From Thiosulfativibrio sp964601165 (lineage in GTDB: Bacteria; Pseudomonadota; Gammaproteobacteria; Thiomicrospirales; Thiomicrospiraceae), in contig CAZRMK010000072.1 in the NCBI GenBank assembly GCA_964601165.1, positions 1 to 10,255 of the forward strand: a DNA stretch of 10,255 bases. Direction: 5' to 3'. This document shows positions 1 to 5,529 of the stretch, in pieces (within the stretch, counting starts at the first letter, position 1; each line of letters starts with the position of its first letter). The notes under the pieces were generated by a model that saw nothing but the letters and a program-made list of their open reading frames with translations, searched no databases and had not been told where the DNA came from. Made by a program: the position numbers and the translations under genes.

Positions 1-12
1 AAAGTGGTGAGA

Positions 13-54
13 TTATCTCATTTCTTTGTGTCGGTTTAGTGTAGCAACTCCATT
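13..54 (-). pseudogene. 3'-end remnant of an unidentified gene
   Basis: Read on the minus strand, this stretch gives NGVATLNRHKEMR followed by a TAA stop at 13-15. It matches the end of the reading frame at the right edge of the window (GIATLFRHKD then stop at 10208-10210). The DNA match is 25 of 30 bases, with I/V, D/E and silent changes that fit two diverged coding copies. Upstream on this strand it runs directly into the restriction-gene remnant, so only about a dozen codons survive. I do not recognise the protein. A shared insertion-element end is an alternative to a coding remnant. Confidence 0.25.
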
Positions 55-397
55 ATTTTTTGACTCCGAACTAGAAAAAGAAAATATAAAGACTAGCATA
101 ACGGATGTGGTTGTTTTTTCTAAAATACCTAAAAATTCAATTAAAATCCCCGTTGCAGGTGGCAAGACCTACTCCCCTGATTTTGCATATGTTTTAAATT
201 TTGAAGATGGTAAAAAGAAATTATATTTTATAGTATAAACAAAAAACACCAAAGAGGAAAGTTTAAGGCTTGAGGAGATTCAAAAAATTAAACATGCAGA
301 AAAGTTTTTTGGTGATGCTGTAAAAATTGAATTTAAAACCCAGTTTAGTAATAAAAGAATTGAAGAATTAATTAGAGATATTGAGACCTTTGCATAA
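26..397 (+). pseudogene. Type III restriction enzyme Res subunit, C-terminal remnant with nonsense mutation
   Basis: The frame encodes the C-terminal nuclease domain of a type III restriction Res subunit, which cleaves DNA in complex with a Mod methyltransferase. Visible landmarks are TPLFFDSELEKENI, then TYSPDF with the catalytic Asp at codon 179-181, then KKLYFIV. The next codon is TAA (236-238), where the family has the Glu of VETK in the PD-(D/E)xK motif. After that stop the same frame continues without a shift: TKNTKEESLRLEEIQKIKHAEKFF and KTQFSNKRIEELIRDI, to a stop at 395-397. A GAA-to-TAA change therefore removed the catalytic Glu and the tail. The large helicase part and any mod gene are absent; the frame is already closed by TGA at 8-10, and similarity begins near base 45. 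The last codons come from an inserted MITE. The pre-insertion end was probably RDIVG with a stop at 512-514. The TTG at 26 is not a real start. Confidence 0.8.
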
Positions 398-500
398 TTC
401 ATGGCGAGGTAAAAATAAGATATAATTTTTCAGGTTTTTTGATTGAAAGATGGAAAACTTAGAACTATTTTAACCCGTCATTGAATTATGCAAAGGTCTC
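383..500. mobile_element. 118-bp MITE with 19-bp perfect terminal inverted repeats
   Basis: The ends are perfect 19-bp inverted repeats: GAGACCTTTGCATAATTCA at 383-401 and its complement at 482-500. Imperfect pairing continues inward for roughly another 18 bases (TGGCGAGGTAAAA against a complement reading TGACGGGTTAAAA). The flanks are a direct duplication, ATATT at 378-382 and 501-505, which marks a transposition event. The interior is too short for a transposase and has no useful frame, so this is a non-autonomous element presumably moved by an IS elsewhere in the genome. It inserted in the last codons of the Res remnant, swapping the terminal VG and stop for ETFA and a stop inside the element. 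I cannot assign the parent IS family with confidence. Confidence 0.85.
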
Positions 501-563
501 ATATTGTTGGCTGAAACCTGACCGCATACGGATTAGGCTTATTATCTCCATCAAGATCATATG

Positions 564-597
564 ACCTAAATCCTGCAAGCACTTGCAGGATTTAGGT
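564..597. repeat. Minimal palindrome of the ACCTAAATCC family
   Basis: Two perfectly complementary 16-base arms (564-579 and 582-597, arm ACCTAAATCCTGCAAG) flank a 2-base CA spacer. It lies 75 bases beyond the stop of the minus-strand binding-protein gene. It has no T-run on either side, so it does not look like an intrinsic terminator. It is the shortest full member of the family also found at 4859, 5044, 5424 and 10068. Confidence 0.85.
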
Positions 598-671
598 GTA
601 AGTTTACAATGTGTAAATGCCCGTTTTTTAACGCAGAATTGGCGGTTTTCAGGGGTGAGCTGAAGTAGTTA

Positions 672-1664
672 CTATCTGTAAAAATAAAAATTATCGTCTG
701 GTAGCTTGCCACCTACAAGTGCAGGGGTGCTATCAAGTAACTTTTGAAAGAAAAACTCTAGCTCTTCTCGTGCTTCTTCGGCACTTTTTACATCAATAAT
801 TGCGTATTTTAAAGATTTTTCTACTGCTTTTGGTGTTAATCTTTCAAGGTGTTTAGCTACCATTACACCTGTTTCTTGGGGGTTCTCTAAAATCCATTTG
901 GCAGATTTTTTATATTCTTCTTGAAAGCGTTTTAATACTTCAGGTTTATGTAAAACACTTTGCAATGCTACGATTCCTGCTTGCGGTATTTTTGCTTCTC
1001 GGTTAAATACTCGCCCCCATTCTTCTTGAATATTAATGCTTCTAAATAGTTCAGGAGCATTAGGTTTTTTCTTTGATTTAAGTAATACCATTGATAGAGC
1101 AGGTTCTGGAAGAAGAGCGTGATCTATTTTGCCACTAAGTAGTAGTTGTATAGCATCAATAGGGTTTGGTATATAGTGTAGATCAAAATCTTTTCTTGAA
1201 TCAAAACCTTCTGCTCTGATAATTTCTTCAAATACAATATCAGGCATATCGGCACGGAAAGGCATAGCTATTTTTTTACCTTTAAGATCTGCTATAGTGG
1301 TTAAATTGTCATCTCGTGAAACTATCCATAAAATGCCCCAGATAGAAATGTTCATAAGTTTTAATTCTACCCCGCGATTATAGAGGTTGGCGGCAACATT
1401 TGATGGCATGGCCGCAAAGTCAGCTTTAAATTCATCTTTGCCTAGCGTCATTAATCTTAGTTGATCGGGACCACTCCAAGGCTTAAACTCTACTTTATAA
1501 GCAATATCATTTAAAGCTCCAGTTTCAACCATGTGAATCAATGGATTAGAAACCCCTGCAAAAGGTCCTGATAAAATTAGTTTTTCCATCTTCTCTGCAA
1601 AAACAATAGGGGAAAATGTTAGTGCAAAAATTATTGCTACTATAATTTTAAATCTGTTTTTCAT
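672..1664 (-). CDS. ABC transporter periplasmic substrate-binding protein (NrtA/SsuA/TauA-like)
   Basis: This is a 330-residue secreted solute-binding protein of the NMT1/SsuA-like type that serves nitrate, sulfonate, taurine, bicarbonate or thiamine-precursor importers. The N-terminus is a classic signal peptide: MKNRFK, a hydrophobic core, and a probable cut after SPIVFA near residue 23. The mature part shows family features: a hydrophobic first strand (KLILSGPFAG), a low-complexity-free two-lobe length, TTIADLKGKKIAMPF near the lobe hinge, then DAIQLLLSGKIDHALLPEPALSMVL. The last two match the 'DLKGKKIA' and 'L..G..D.ALLPEP' signatures of the group. The start is supported by AGGA (complement of 1671-1674) at good spacing and by a promoter at 1730-1758. 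It is divergent from the permease and ATPase genes, which very probably complete the importer. The substrate cannot be read from sequence. Linkage to an NnrS-like gene hints at a nitrogen-oxide or metal-related role, but that is inference. Confidence 0.85.
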   Translation of the reverse strand: MKNRFKIIVAIIFALTFSPIVFAEKMEKLILSGPFAGVSNPLIHMVETGALNDIAYKVEFKPWSGPDQLRLMTLGKDEFKADFAAMPSNVAANLYNRGVELKLMNISIWGILWIVSRDDNLTTIADLKGKKIAMPFRADMPDIVFEEIIRAEGFDSRKDFDLHYIPNPIDAIQLLLSGKIDHALLPEPALSMVLLKSKKKPNAPELFRSINIQEEWGRVFNREAKIPQAGIVALQSVLHKPEVLKRFQEEYKKSAKWILENPQETGVMVAKHLERLTPKAVEKSLKYAIIDVKSAEEAREELEFFFQKLLDSTPALVGGKLPDDNFYFYR

Positions 1665-1729
1665 GTTTATTCCTAATCTTTATTTAAAATAAGTATTCAA
1701 ATGAAAAGAGATCTCAGTTGAGAGATTAC

Positions 1730-1758
1730 ATTATATAGCTTAAGTCTTTAATTAACAA
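1730..1758 (-). promoter_or_regulatory. Sigma-70-type promoter of the binding-protein gene
   Basis: On the minus strand, TTGTTA (1753-1758) and a perfect TATAAT (1730-1735) are 17 bases apart. This places a start site near 1723, about 60 bases before the ATG. No clear FNR/Dnr-type TTGAT-N4-ATCAA box was seen nearby. Confidence 0.6.
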
Positions 1759-1772
1759 CAATTCTTAATTAG

Positions 1773-1939
1773 TACCCTAATCCCTATATAGAATCATAGG
1801 TTAGTGTGCAAGTGATTGATGTGCATAGTGAATTTTAAAAAACCGTGATCACCTAATTGGTGATAAGGCTTTTTTAAAATTTGCTAGGTGCATCAAGCAC
1901 TTGTGCAATAATTATGATTTCTATATAGGGATTAGGGTA
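1773..1939. mobile_element. 167-bp full-length hairpin element (MITE-like)
   Basis: The whole segment is one long inverted repeat centred on base 1856. The outer arms are perfect for 21 bases (1773-1793 and 1919-1939, beginning TACCCTAATCCC). The inner parts pair imperfectly but continuously: GTGCAAGTG..TTGATG against CATCAAGCACTTGTGC, AATTTTAAAAAA (1831-1842) against its exact complement (1870-1881), and ATCACC/GGTGAT around a 5-base TAATT loop. The right half from 1888 shares 35 positions with three differences with the element at 8831-8865. It contains no usable frame. It sits exactly between the divergent promoters of the importer genes. No convincing target duplication was found. Confidence 0.85.
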
Positions 1940-1985
1940 GTAATAAGAAGTTAGTGTTTTTTATAAACTTTTATTTATTTAGTTC

Positions 1986-1994
1986 TGTTAAAAT
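1986..1994 (+). promoter_or_regulatory. Possible extended -10 promoter for permease-ATPase-nnrS operon
   Basis: TGTTAAAAT is an extended -10 (TGn plus TAAAAT, five of six consensus bases). It predicts a start near 2001, about 30 bases before the permease ATG. The -35 region is poor. The ATG at 2031 has no obvious Shine-Dalgarno sequence. Confidence 0.35.
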
Positions 1995-2030
1995 TTATTA
2001 AATTAAACTTATCATTTCCATAAAAATTCT

Positions 2031-2813
2031 ATGAATGCAATCATAAACATAGTCCAATCTTTTCCGCGTTATTTATGGAGTGGTTGGGGAGCTATTGCGA
2101 GTTTGTTGCTGTTTTTGGCTCTGTGGGACTTCGGTAATCAAGTAAGTGGCAGCCTTATATTGCCTTCACCACAAGAAACTTTTATTTCTCTTTGGCAGTT
2201 ATTACAAGAAGATGTTGTTTGGGAAGATATTTTCATTACTGTGCGAAGAGCGGTTTGGGGGTTTTTGATTTCTGTAGGGCTTGGGGTTTCTTTAGGTATG
2301 TTGGCTGGGTCATTTGCAACGTTTGCAATGATGATTAGACCTATTATTACCGTTATGTTAGGAGTTCCTGCCATTGCTTGGATAGTATTGGCATTAATGT
2401 GGTTTGGTATGAGCGATGGTAGTATTATTTTTACTCTAGTAATTGCATCCTTACCTATTGTGTTTGTCGCAGCTTTACAGGGAACTCGAACCCTAGAAGG
2501 TGATTTGAAAGATATGAATAAAAGCTTTAAAACCCCTTTATTAATGCGATTAACCGATGTATATTTTCCGCATGTATTCTCGTATATATTTCCTGCTTCT
2601 ATTTCAGCTTTGGGTATAAGCTGGAAAGTAGTAATTATGGCTGAACTTTTATCTACTCCTGACGGAATGGGTGCAGCTTTAGCGGTTTCTAGGAGCCATT
2701 TTGATACTGCAACAACTATGGCGTTAGTATTAATAATGGTAATTTTTTTACTGTTAATAGAGTATATTTTATTAGAGCCAATTAAACGCGAGGTTGAGCA
2801 GTGGCGCGATTAA
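2031..2813 (+). CDS. ABC transporter permease (SsuC/TauC/NrtB-like)
   Basis: This 260-residue inner-membrane permease has the BPD-type fold of nitrate/sulfonate/taurine importers. The N-terminus is short (FPRYLWSGWGAIASLLLFLALWDF, first membrane segment about residues 17-36). It is followed by LPSPQETFISLWQLL, the family's typical 'LPSP..v...l..L' segment, and about five more hydrophobic segments near 70-95, 97-125, 130-150, 185-207 and 228-247. The cytoplasmic coupling loop follows at about residues 155-180 (EGDLKDMNKSFKTPLLMRLTD..FP). It occupies the place of the EAA motif but lacks the usual Gly, so it is a degenerate version. The gene overlaps the ATPase gene by 13 bases, indicating translational coupling. 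It lacks a clear ribosome-binding site, and no better start was seen. The partner binding protein is the divergent gene at 672-1664. Confidence 0.88.
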   Translation: MNAIINIVQSFPRYLWSGWGAIASLLLFLALWDFGNQVSGSLILPSPQETFISLWQLLQEDVVWEDIFITVRRAVWGFLISVGLGVSLGMLAGSFATFAMMIRPIITVMLGVPAIAWIVLALMWFGMSDGSIIFTLVIASLPIVFVAALQGTRTLEGDLKDMNKSFKTPLLMRLTDVYFPHVFSYIFPASISALGISWKVVIMAELLSTPDGMGAALAVSRSHFDTATTMALVLIMVIFLLLIEYILLEPIKREVEQWRD

Positions 2814-3592
2814 AATCTACCAACACATCTTTAAACAAATCCTTAAACAAGCCATCTTTACTAGTAAAAAATCTTAATCATAAGTTTGGTGCTACGGAAA
2901 TATTGCAAAATATTGAATTTTCTTTAGAGCAAGGCAAGGTAACTTCTGTAGTAGGGCCTAGTGGTAGCGGTAAAACCACCTTACTTCATTTATGTGGTGG
3001 CTTATTAGATATTACAGATGGTAAAGTTATTAATAGTTTTAGCTCGCAAGCTTTTGCCTTTCAAGACGCACGCTTATTACCTTGGCAAACTGCTTTAAGT
3101 AATATTGCTTTTGGACTTAAAGGTCAAGGAGTTTCCAAGAAAATACGTAATAATTTGGCAACTAAAATGGCACTGAAGCTAGGATTAGATAAGGAGGACT
3201 TAAATAAGTTTCCCAAAGATTTAAGTGGTGGTATGCGACAAAGAGTTTCTTTTGCTCGTGCTTTAGTTATAAAACCACAGTTAATGTTTTTAGATGAACC
3301 TTTTTCTGCTTTAGATATTGGCTTAAAGCAAGAGCTAAAATACTTATTAATGGATTTGGTTAGTAAAGAAGGTTTAACGGTGTTTTTTATAACCCATGAT
3401 TTAACCGAAGCGATTCAATTAAGTGACGAAATTATGGTAATGGAGGCTGATCCAGGTCGTATAATAAAACGTATTATTTTAGATACCCCGCAGTTAAAAA
3501 GAGATGATGACTATATTTTTAAAGCTACCAGAGATTTATTGCAAGATCCGCAAATAATTGCTACTTTTGAATTAAATATAGTCAAAAAATGA
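2801..3592 (+). CDS. ABC transporter ATP-binding protein (SsuB/TauB/NrtD-like)
   Basis: This 263-residue ATPase energises the neighbouring permease. All nucleotide-binding motifs are intact: Walker A GPSGSGKTT at residues 52-60, Q-loop Gln at 88 (AFQDARLLPW, the form typical of the nitrate/sulfonate/taurine group), signature LSGGMRQR at 141-148, Walker B LMFLDEP at 161-167 with catalytic Glu166, the D-loop SALD, and switch His199 in FITHD. I use the GTG at 2801, which overlaps the end of the permease gene and has GAGG at 2790-2793 in front. A stretch of about 18 polar residues precedes the domain (repeated SLNK). The stop overlaps the next start as ATGA. Confidence 0.92.
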   Translation: MARLKSTNTSLNKSLNKPSLLVKNLNHKFGATEILQNIEFSLEQGKVTSVVGPSGSGKTTLLHLCGGLLDITDGKVINSFSSQAFAFQDARLLPWQTALSNIAFGLKGQGVSKKIRNNLATKMALKLGLDKEDLNKFPKDLSGGMRQRVSFARALVIKPQLMFLDEPFSALDIGLKQELKYLLMDLVSKEGLTVFFITHDLTEAIQLSDEIMVMEADPGRIIKRIILDTPQLKRDDDYIFKATRDLLQDPQIIATFELNIVKK

Positions 3593-4842
3593 AAAACTTT
3601 ATATCACAAATTAAAGGATTAGTTTGTAAAGAAAAGCTATCAAATGATCCAAGTAAAAATTCACCGATATTACTGGCCTACGGTTTTAGGCCATTTTTCT
3701 TATTAGTTCCTATATACCTGAGCATTTCAATCTTATTGTGGGGTTTGTTTTGGTCAGGGATTCTTCCCTTGCCTTTTTTAGCAAATCCAATAGAGTGGCA
3801 TGTCTACGAAATGTTGTTTGGGGTAACCAATGCAATGATGATAGGCTTTATTCTTACTGCAATACCTACGTTATATGAAGAAGAAACTCCAATTACCGGC
3901 AATATTCTATTAGGATTGGTTGCTTTGTGGCTTATAGGGCGAATAAGTTTTTGGTTGATGGATTGGGTAGGGGTTTATATTGTTGCCCTAACCAATATCC
4001 CTCTAATATTATGGGTGGTATTTCTAATTGCAAAACCTATTTTACGGGATCCTTTACAGCGTCAATTAAGCTTGGCAGTATTATTTTTAATAATTAGTGG
4101 CATGCAAATTTGGTTTTTTATTGCCAAAATAGGCTGGGTAAGCAGTGACCCTATGGCAATATTACAAGCTTCAATTGGAGTTTTTATGGTACTAGTGTTA
4201 TTAGCTGTACGTAGAATTAATATGGAAGCAGTAAACCACTGGCTTGACCAAAATAAAATTGACGACACTTTTTTGGCAAGACCGCCAAGATATAATATAG
4301 CTATTTTCAGTGTGGCAATATTCACCATAGTTGAATACCTATATCCAAATAATAGTGCCTTGAGTTGGCTAGCTTTTGCGGCAATGGCAGCAATTTTAAA
4401 CACCCTAAATGACTTCTTTTTAGATGAAGAGCCAGTTTTTATTCGTCCATTTATATGGCCATTATTTACGCTGTTAATAATGTTAGCGATAGGCTACGGC
4501 TTTATAGGCTGGGATTACTTAATGCCTGAAATTTATGCCTTAAACCATTTCCGTCATTTACTAACTTTGGGGGCTTTAGGCATGGCATATTTCATGGTAC
4601 TAATAATAGTTTCACATATCCATACTGGTAGAGATTTGATACCAAGCAATTGGATAGGTATAGGAGCGTTATTAATATTAATAGCCAGCCTAATCCGTAG
4701 CCTAGCAATACCATTTGTAGATGGAGCATCTAGCTGGGCCTATATGTTATCTGCCATACTATGGATTTTGCCCTTTATTGGCTTTCTTATTATTTATGGA
4801 AAATGGTTAAGAAAACCACGCATAGATGGTTTGCCTGGTTAG
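3589..4842 (+). CDS. nnrS: NnrS-family multi-pass membrane protein
   Basis: This 417-residue, roughly 12-segment inner-membrane protein belongs to the NnrS family. Members are haem/copper membrane proteins tied to denitrification and protection from nitric oxide in other bacteria. Family landmarks are present: LLAYGFRPFFLL at residues 28-39, IEWHVYEMLFG with His71, then IGFILTAIPT. Near the C-terminus NHFRHLLTLGALGMAYFMVLIIVSHIHTGRDL spans about 319-350 and supplies His320, His323, His343 and His345 as candidate metal ligands. It starts inside the ATPase stop codon (ATGA), so it is translationally coupled to the importer. That linkage suggests a joint function, perhaps supply of a substrate or cofactor under nitrogen-oxide stress, but this is inference. 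No FNR/Dnr box was found in front of the operon. Confidence 0.85.
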   Translation: MKNFISQIKGLVCKEKLSNDPSKNSPILLAYGFRPFFLLVPIYLSISILLWGLFWSGILPLPFLANPIEWHVYEMLFGVTNAMMIGFILTAIPTLYEEETPITGNILLGLVALWLIGRISFWLMDWVGVYIVALTNIPLILWVVFLIAKPILRDPLQRQLSLAVLFLIISGMQIWFFIAKIGWVSSDPMAILQASIGVFMVLVLLAVRRINMEAVNHWLDQNKIDDTFLARPPRYNIAIFSVAIFTIVEYLYPNNSALSWLAFAAMAAILNTLNDFFLDEEPVFIRPFIWPLFTLLIMLAIGYGFIGWDYLMPEIYALNHFRHLLTLGALGMAYFMVLIIVSHIHTGRDLIPSNWIGIGALLILIASLIRSLAIPFVDGASSWAYMLSAILWILPFIGFLIIYGKWLRKPRIDGLPG

Positions 4843-4858
4843 AAGCAAATACTTGTAC

Positions 4859-4900
4859 TAATACCTAAATCCTGCAAGTGCTTGCAGGATTTAGGTATTA
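4859..4900. repeat. 42-bp palindrome of the ACCTAAATCC family
   Basis: Perfect 20-base arms (4859-4878 and 4881-4900) surround a TG spacer. The core arm equals that of the copy at 564, extended by TAAT. It starts 17 bases after the nnrS stop and could end or protect that transcript as a hairpin, but it lacks a following T-run. Confidence 0.85.
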
Positions 4901-4917
4901 TTTGTGTTTCTATATTT

Positions 4918-4929
4918 GGATTTAGGTAT
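4918..4929. repeat. Isolated half-palindrome arm
   Basis: GGATTTAGGTAT repeats exactly the outer 12 bases of the right arm of the palindrome just upstream (4887-4898) in direct orientation, with no partner arm. It is probably a deletion remnant of another copy. Confidence 0.5.
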
Positions 4930-4964
4930 GACTCATAAAATAACCCTCTTTTTTTGCTTTTTCC

Positions 4965-4992
4965 CTTGAATAAAAATTTCCTATCCTTATAT
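4965..4992 (+). promoter_or_regulatory. Probable sigma-32 heat-shock promoter of groES-groEL
   Basis: CTTGAA (4965-4970), preceded by CC, is followed after 14 bases by CCTTATAT (4985-4992). This resembles the sigma-32 pattern CTTGAA-N13/14-CCCCATNT. The same -10 region is AT-rich enough to serve sigma-70 as well. The predicted start is near 5000, giving a leader of about 130 bases that contains the palindrome at 5044-5100. Confidence 0.6.
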
Positions 4993-5043
4993 ATTTGCCA
5001 ACAGAATAATCTGGCTTAGTATTTTGCATTTGCTTTTAGTGCA

Positions 5044-5100
5044 ACCTAAATCCTGCAAGTGATTGTGCTATATGTGTGCAATCACTTGCAGGATTTAGGT
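5044..5100. repeat. 57-bp palindrome in the groES leader
   Basis: Perfect 22-base arms (5044-5065 and 5079-5100; arm begins ACCTAAATCC and ends GTGATTG) enclose a 13-base loop. Outer bases TGC/GCA extend the pairing past a single bulged A. It ends 20 bases before the groES ribosome-binding site, so in the mRNA it would form a very stable leader hairpin. Its arm carries the GCAAGTGATTG string also found in the 167-bp element and the copy at 10068. Confidence 0.88.
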
Positions 5101-5132
5101 GCAAGTTTTTCTATCTATTTAAGGAGTTCGTT

Positions 5133-5423
5133 ATGAGCATTAAACCACTACGTGACCGTGTTGTCATTCGTCAAGTTGAAGAAGAAAAAGAATCTGCTGG
5201 AGGAATTATTCTTCCTGGATCAGCTCAAGAGAAACAATATATTGGTGAAGTAGTTGCCGTAGGGTCTGGTCGGGTATCTGATTCAGGAACTGTAGTAGAA
5301 ATGTTAGTTTCTGTTGGTGATAAGGTAATGTTTGGTCAGTATTCAGGTCAAGAAATTAAAGATGACCAAGGTAATACTTTAATGATTATGCGTGAAGATG
5401 ATATCGTCGCAATTGTAGAATAA
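5133..5423 (+). CDS. groES: Co-chaperonin GroES
   Basis: This 96-residue cytoplasmic co-chaperonin caps the GroEL ring during ATP-driven protein folding. It has the normal family length and ends. The start MSIKPLRDRVVIRQ, the mobile loop ESAGGIILPGSAQEK that docks on GroEL, and the closing strand MREDDIVAIVE are all present. The start at 5133 is fixed by AAGGAG at 5121-5126. An upstream in-frame codon at 5076 lies inside the palindrome and is not used. It forms an operon with groEL, 106 bases downstream. A sigma-32-like promoter at 4965 predicts heat induction. Confidence 0.98.
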   Translation: MSIKPLRDRVVIRQVEEEKESAGGIILPGSAQEKQYIGEVVAVGSGRVSDSGTVVEMLVSVGDKVMFGQYSGQEIKDDQGNTLMIMREDDIVAIVE

Positions 5424-5464
5424 TACCTAAATCCTGCAAGTACCACTTGCAAGGCTTTTAGGTA
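5424..5464. repeat. Degenerate palindrome between groES and groEL
   Basis: The left arm TACCTAAATCCTGCAAG (5424-5440) is intact and abuts the groES stop. The right arm (5446-5464) is altered to CTTGCAAGGCTTTTAGGTA, so pairing holds at TGCAAG/CTTGCA and the outer TACCTAAA but bulges between. It is a decayed family member lying inside an operon. Confidence 0.75.
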
Positions 5465-5529
5465 ATATTAAAATATTTAATGAGACTTTTGTATGAAAGG
5501 CTTCAATATTTAATTAAAGGAATTTAGAA

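Noticed and set aside
421..426. TATAAT inside the 118-bp MITE as an outward promoter
   Set aside because: No -35 hexamer at a suitable distance and no intact gene downstream in that direction.
1665..2030. FNR/Dnr binding site controlling the importer-nnrS genes
   Set aside because: I looked for TTGAT-N4-ATCAA in both flanks and found only fragments of it in the hairpin arms, too far apart to form one site.
4859..4900. Intrinsic terminator for the nnrS operon
   Set aside because: The stem is long but AT-rich at its base and is followed by ATTTG, not a T-run. The same sequence occurs at sites where termination makes no sense.
5076..5132. Upstream start for GroES
   Set aside because: The extension comes from the palindrome and leader. 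The 5133 ATG has AAGGAG at ideal spacing and the conserved GroES N-terminus.
564..5464. CRISPR array from repeated CCTAAATCCTGCAAG units
   Set aside because: Copies are scattered over kilobases with genes between, have no regular spacers and are full palindromes.
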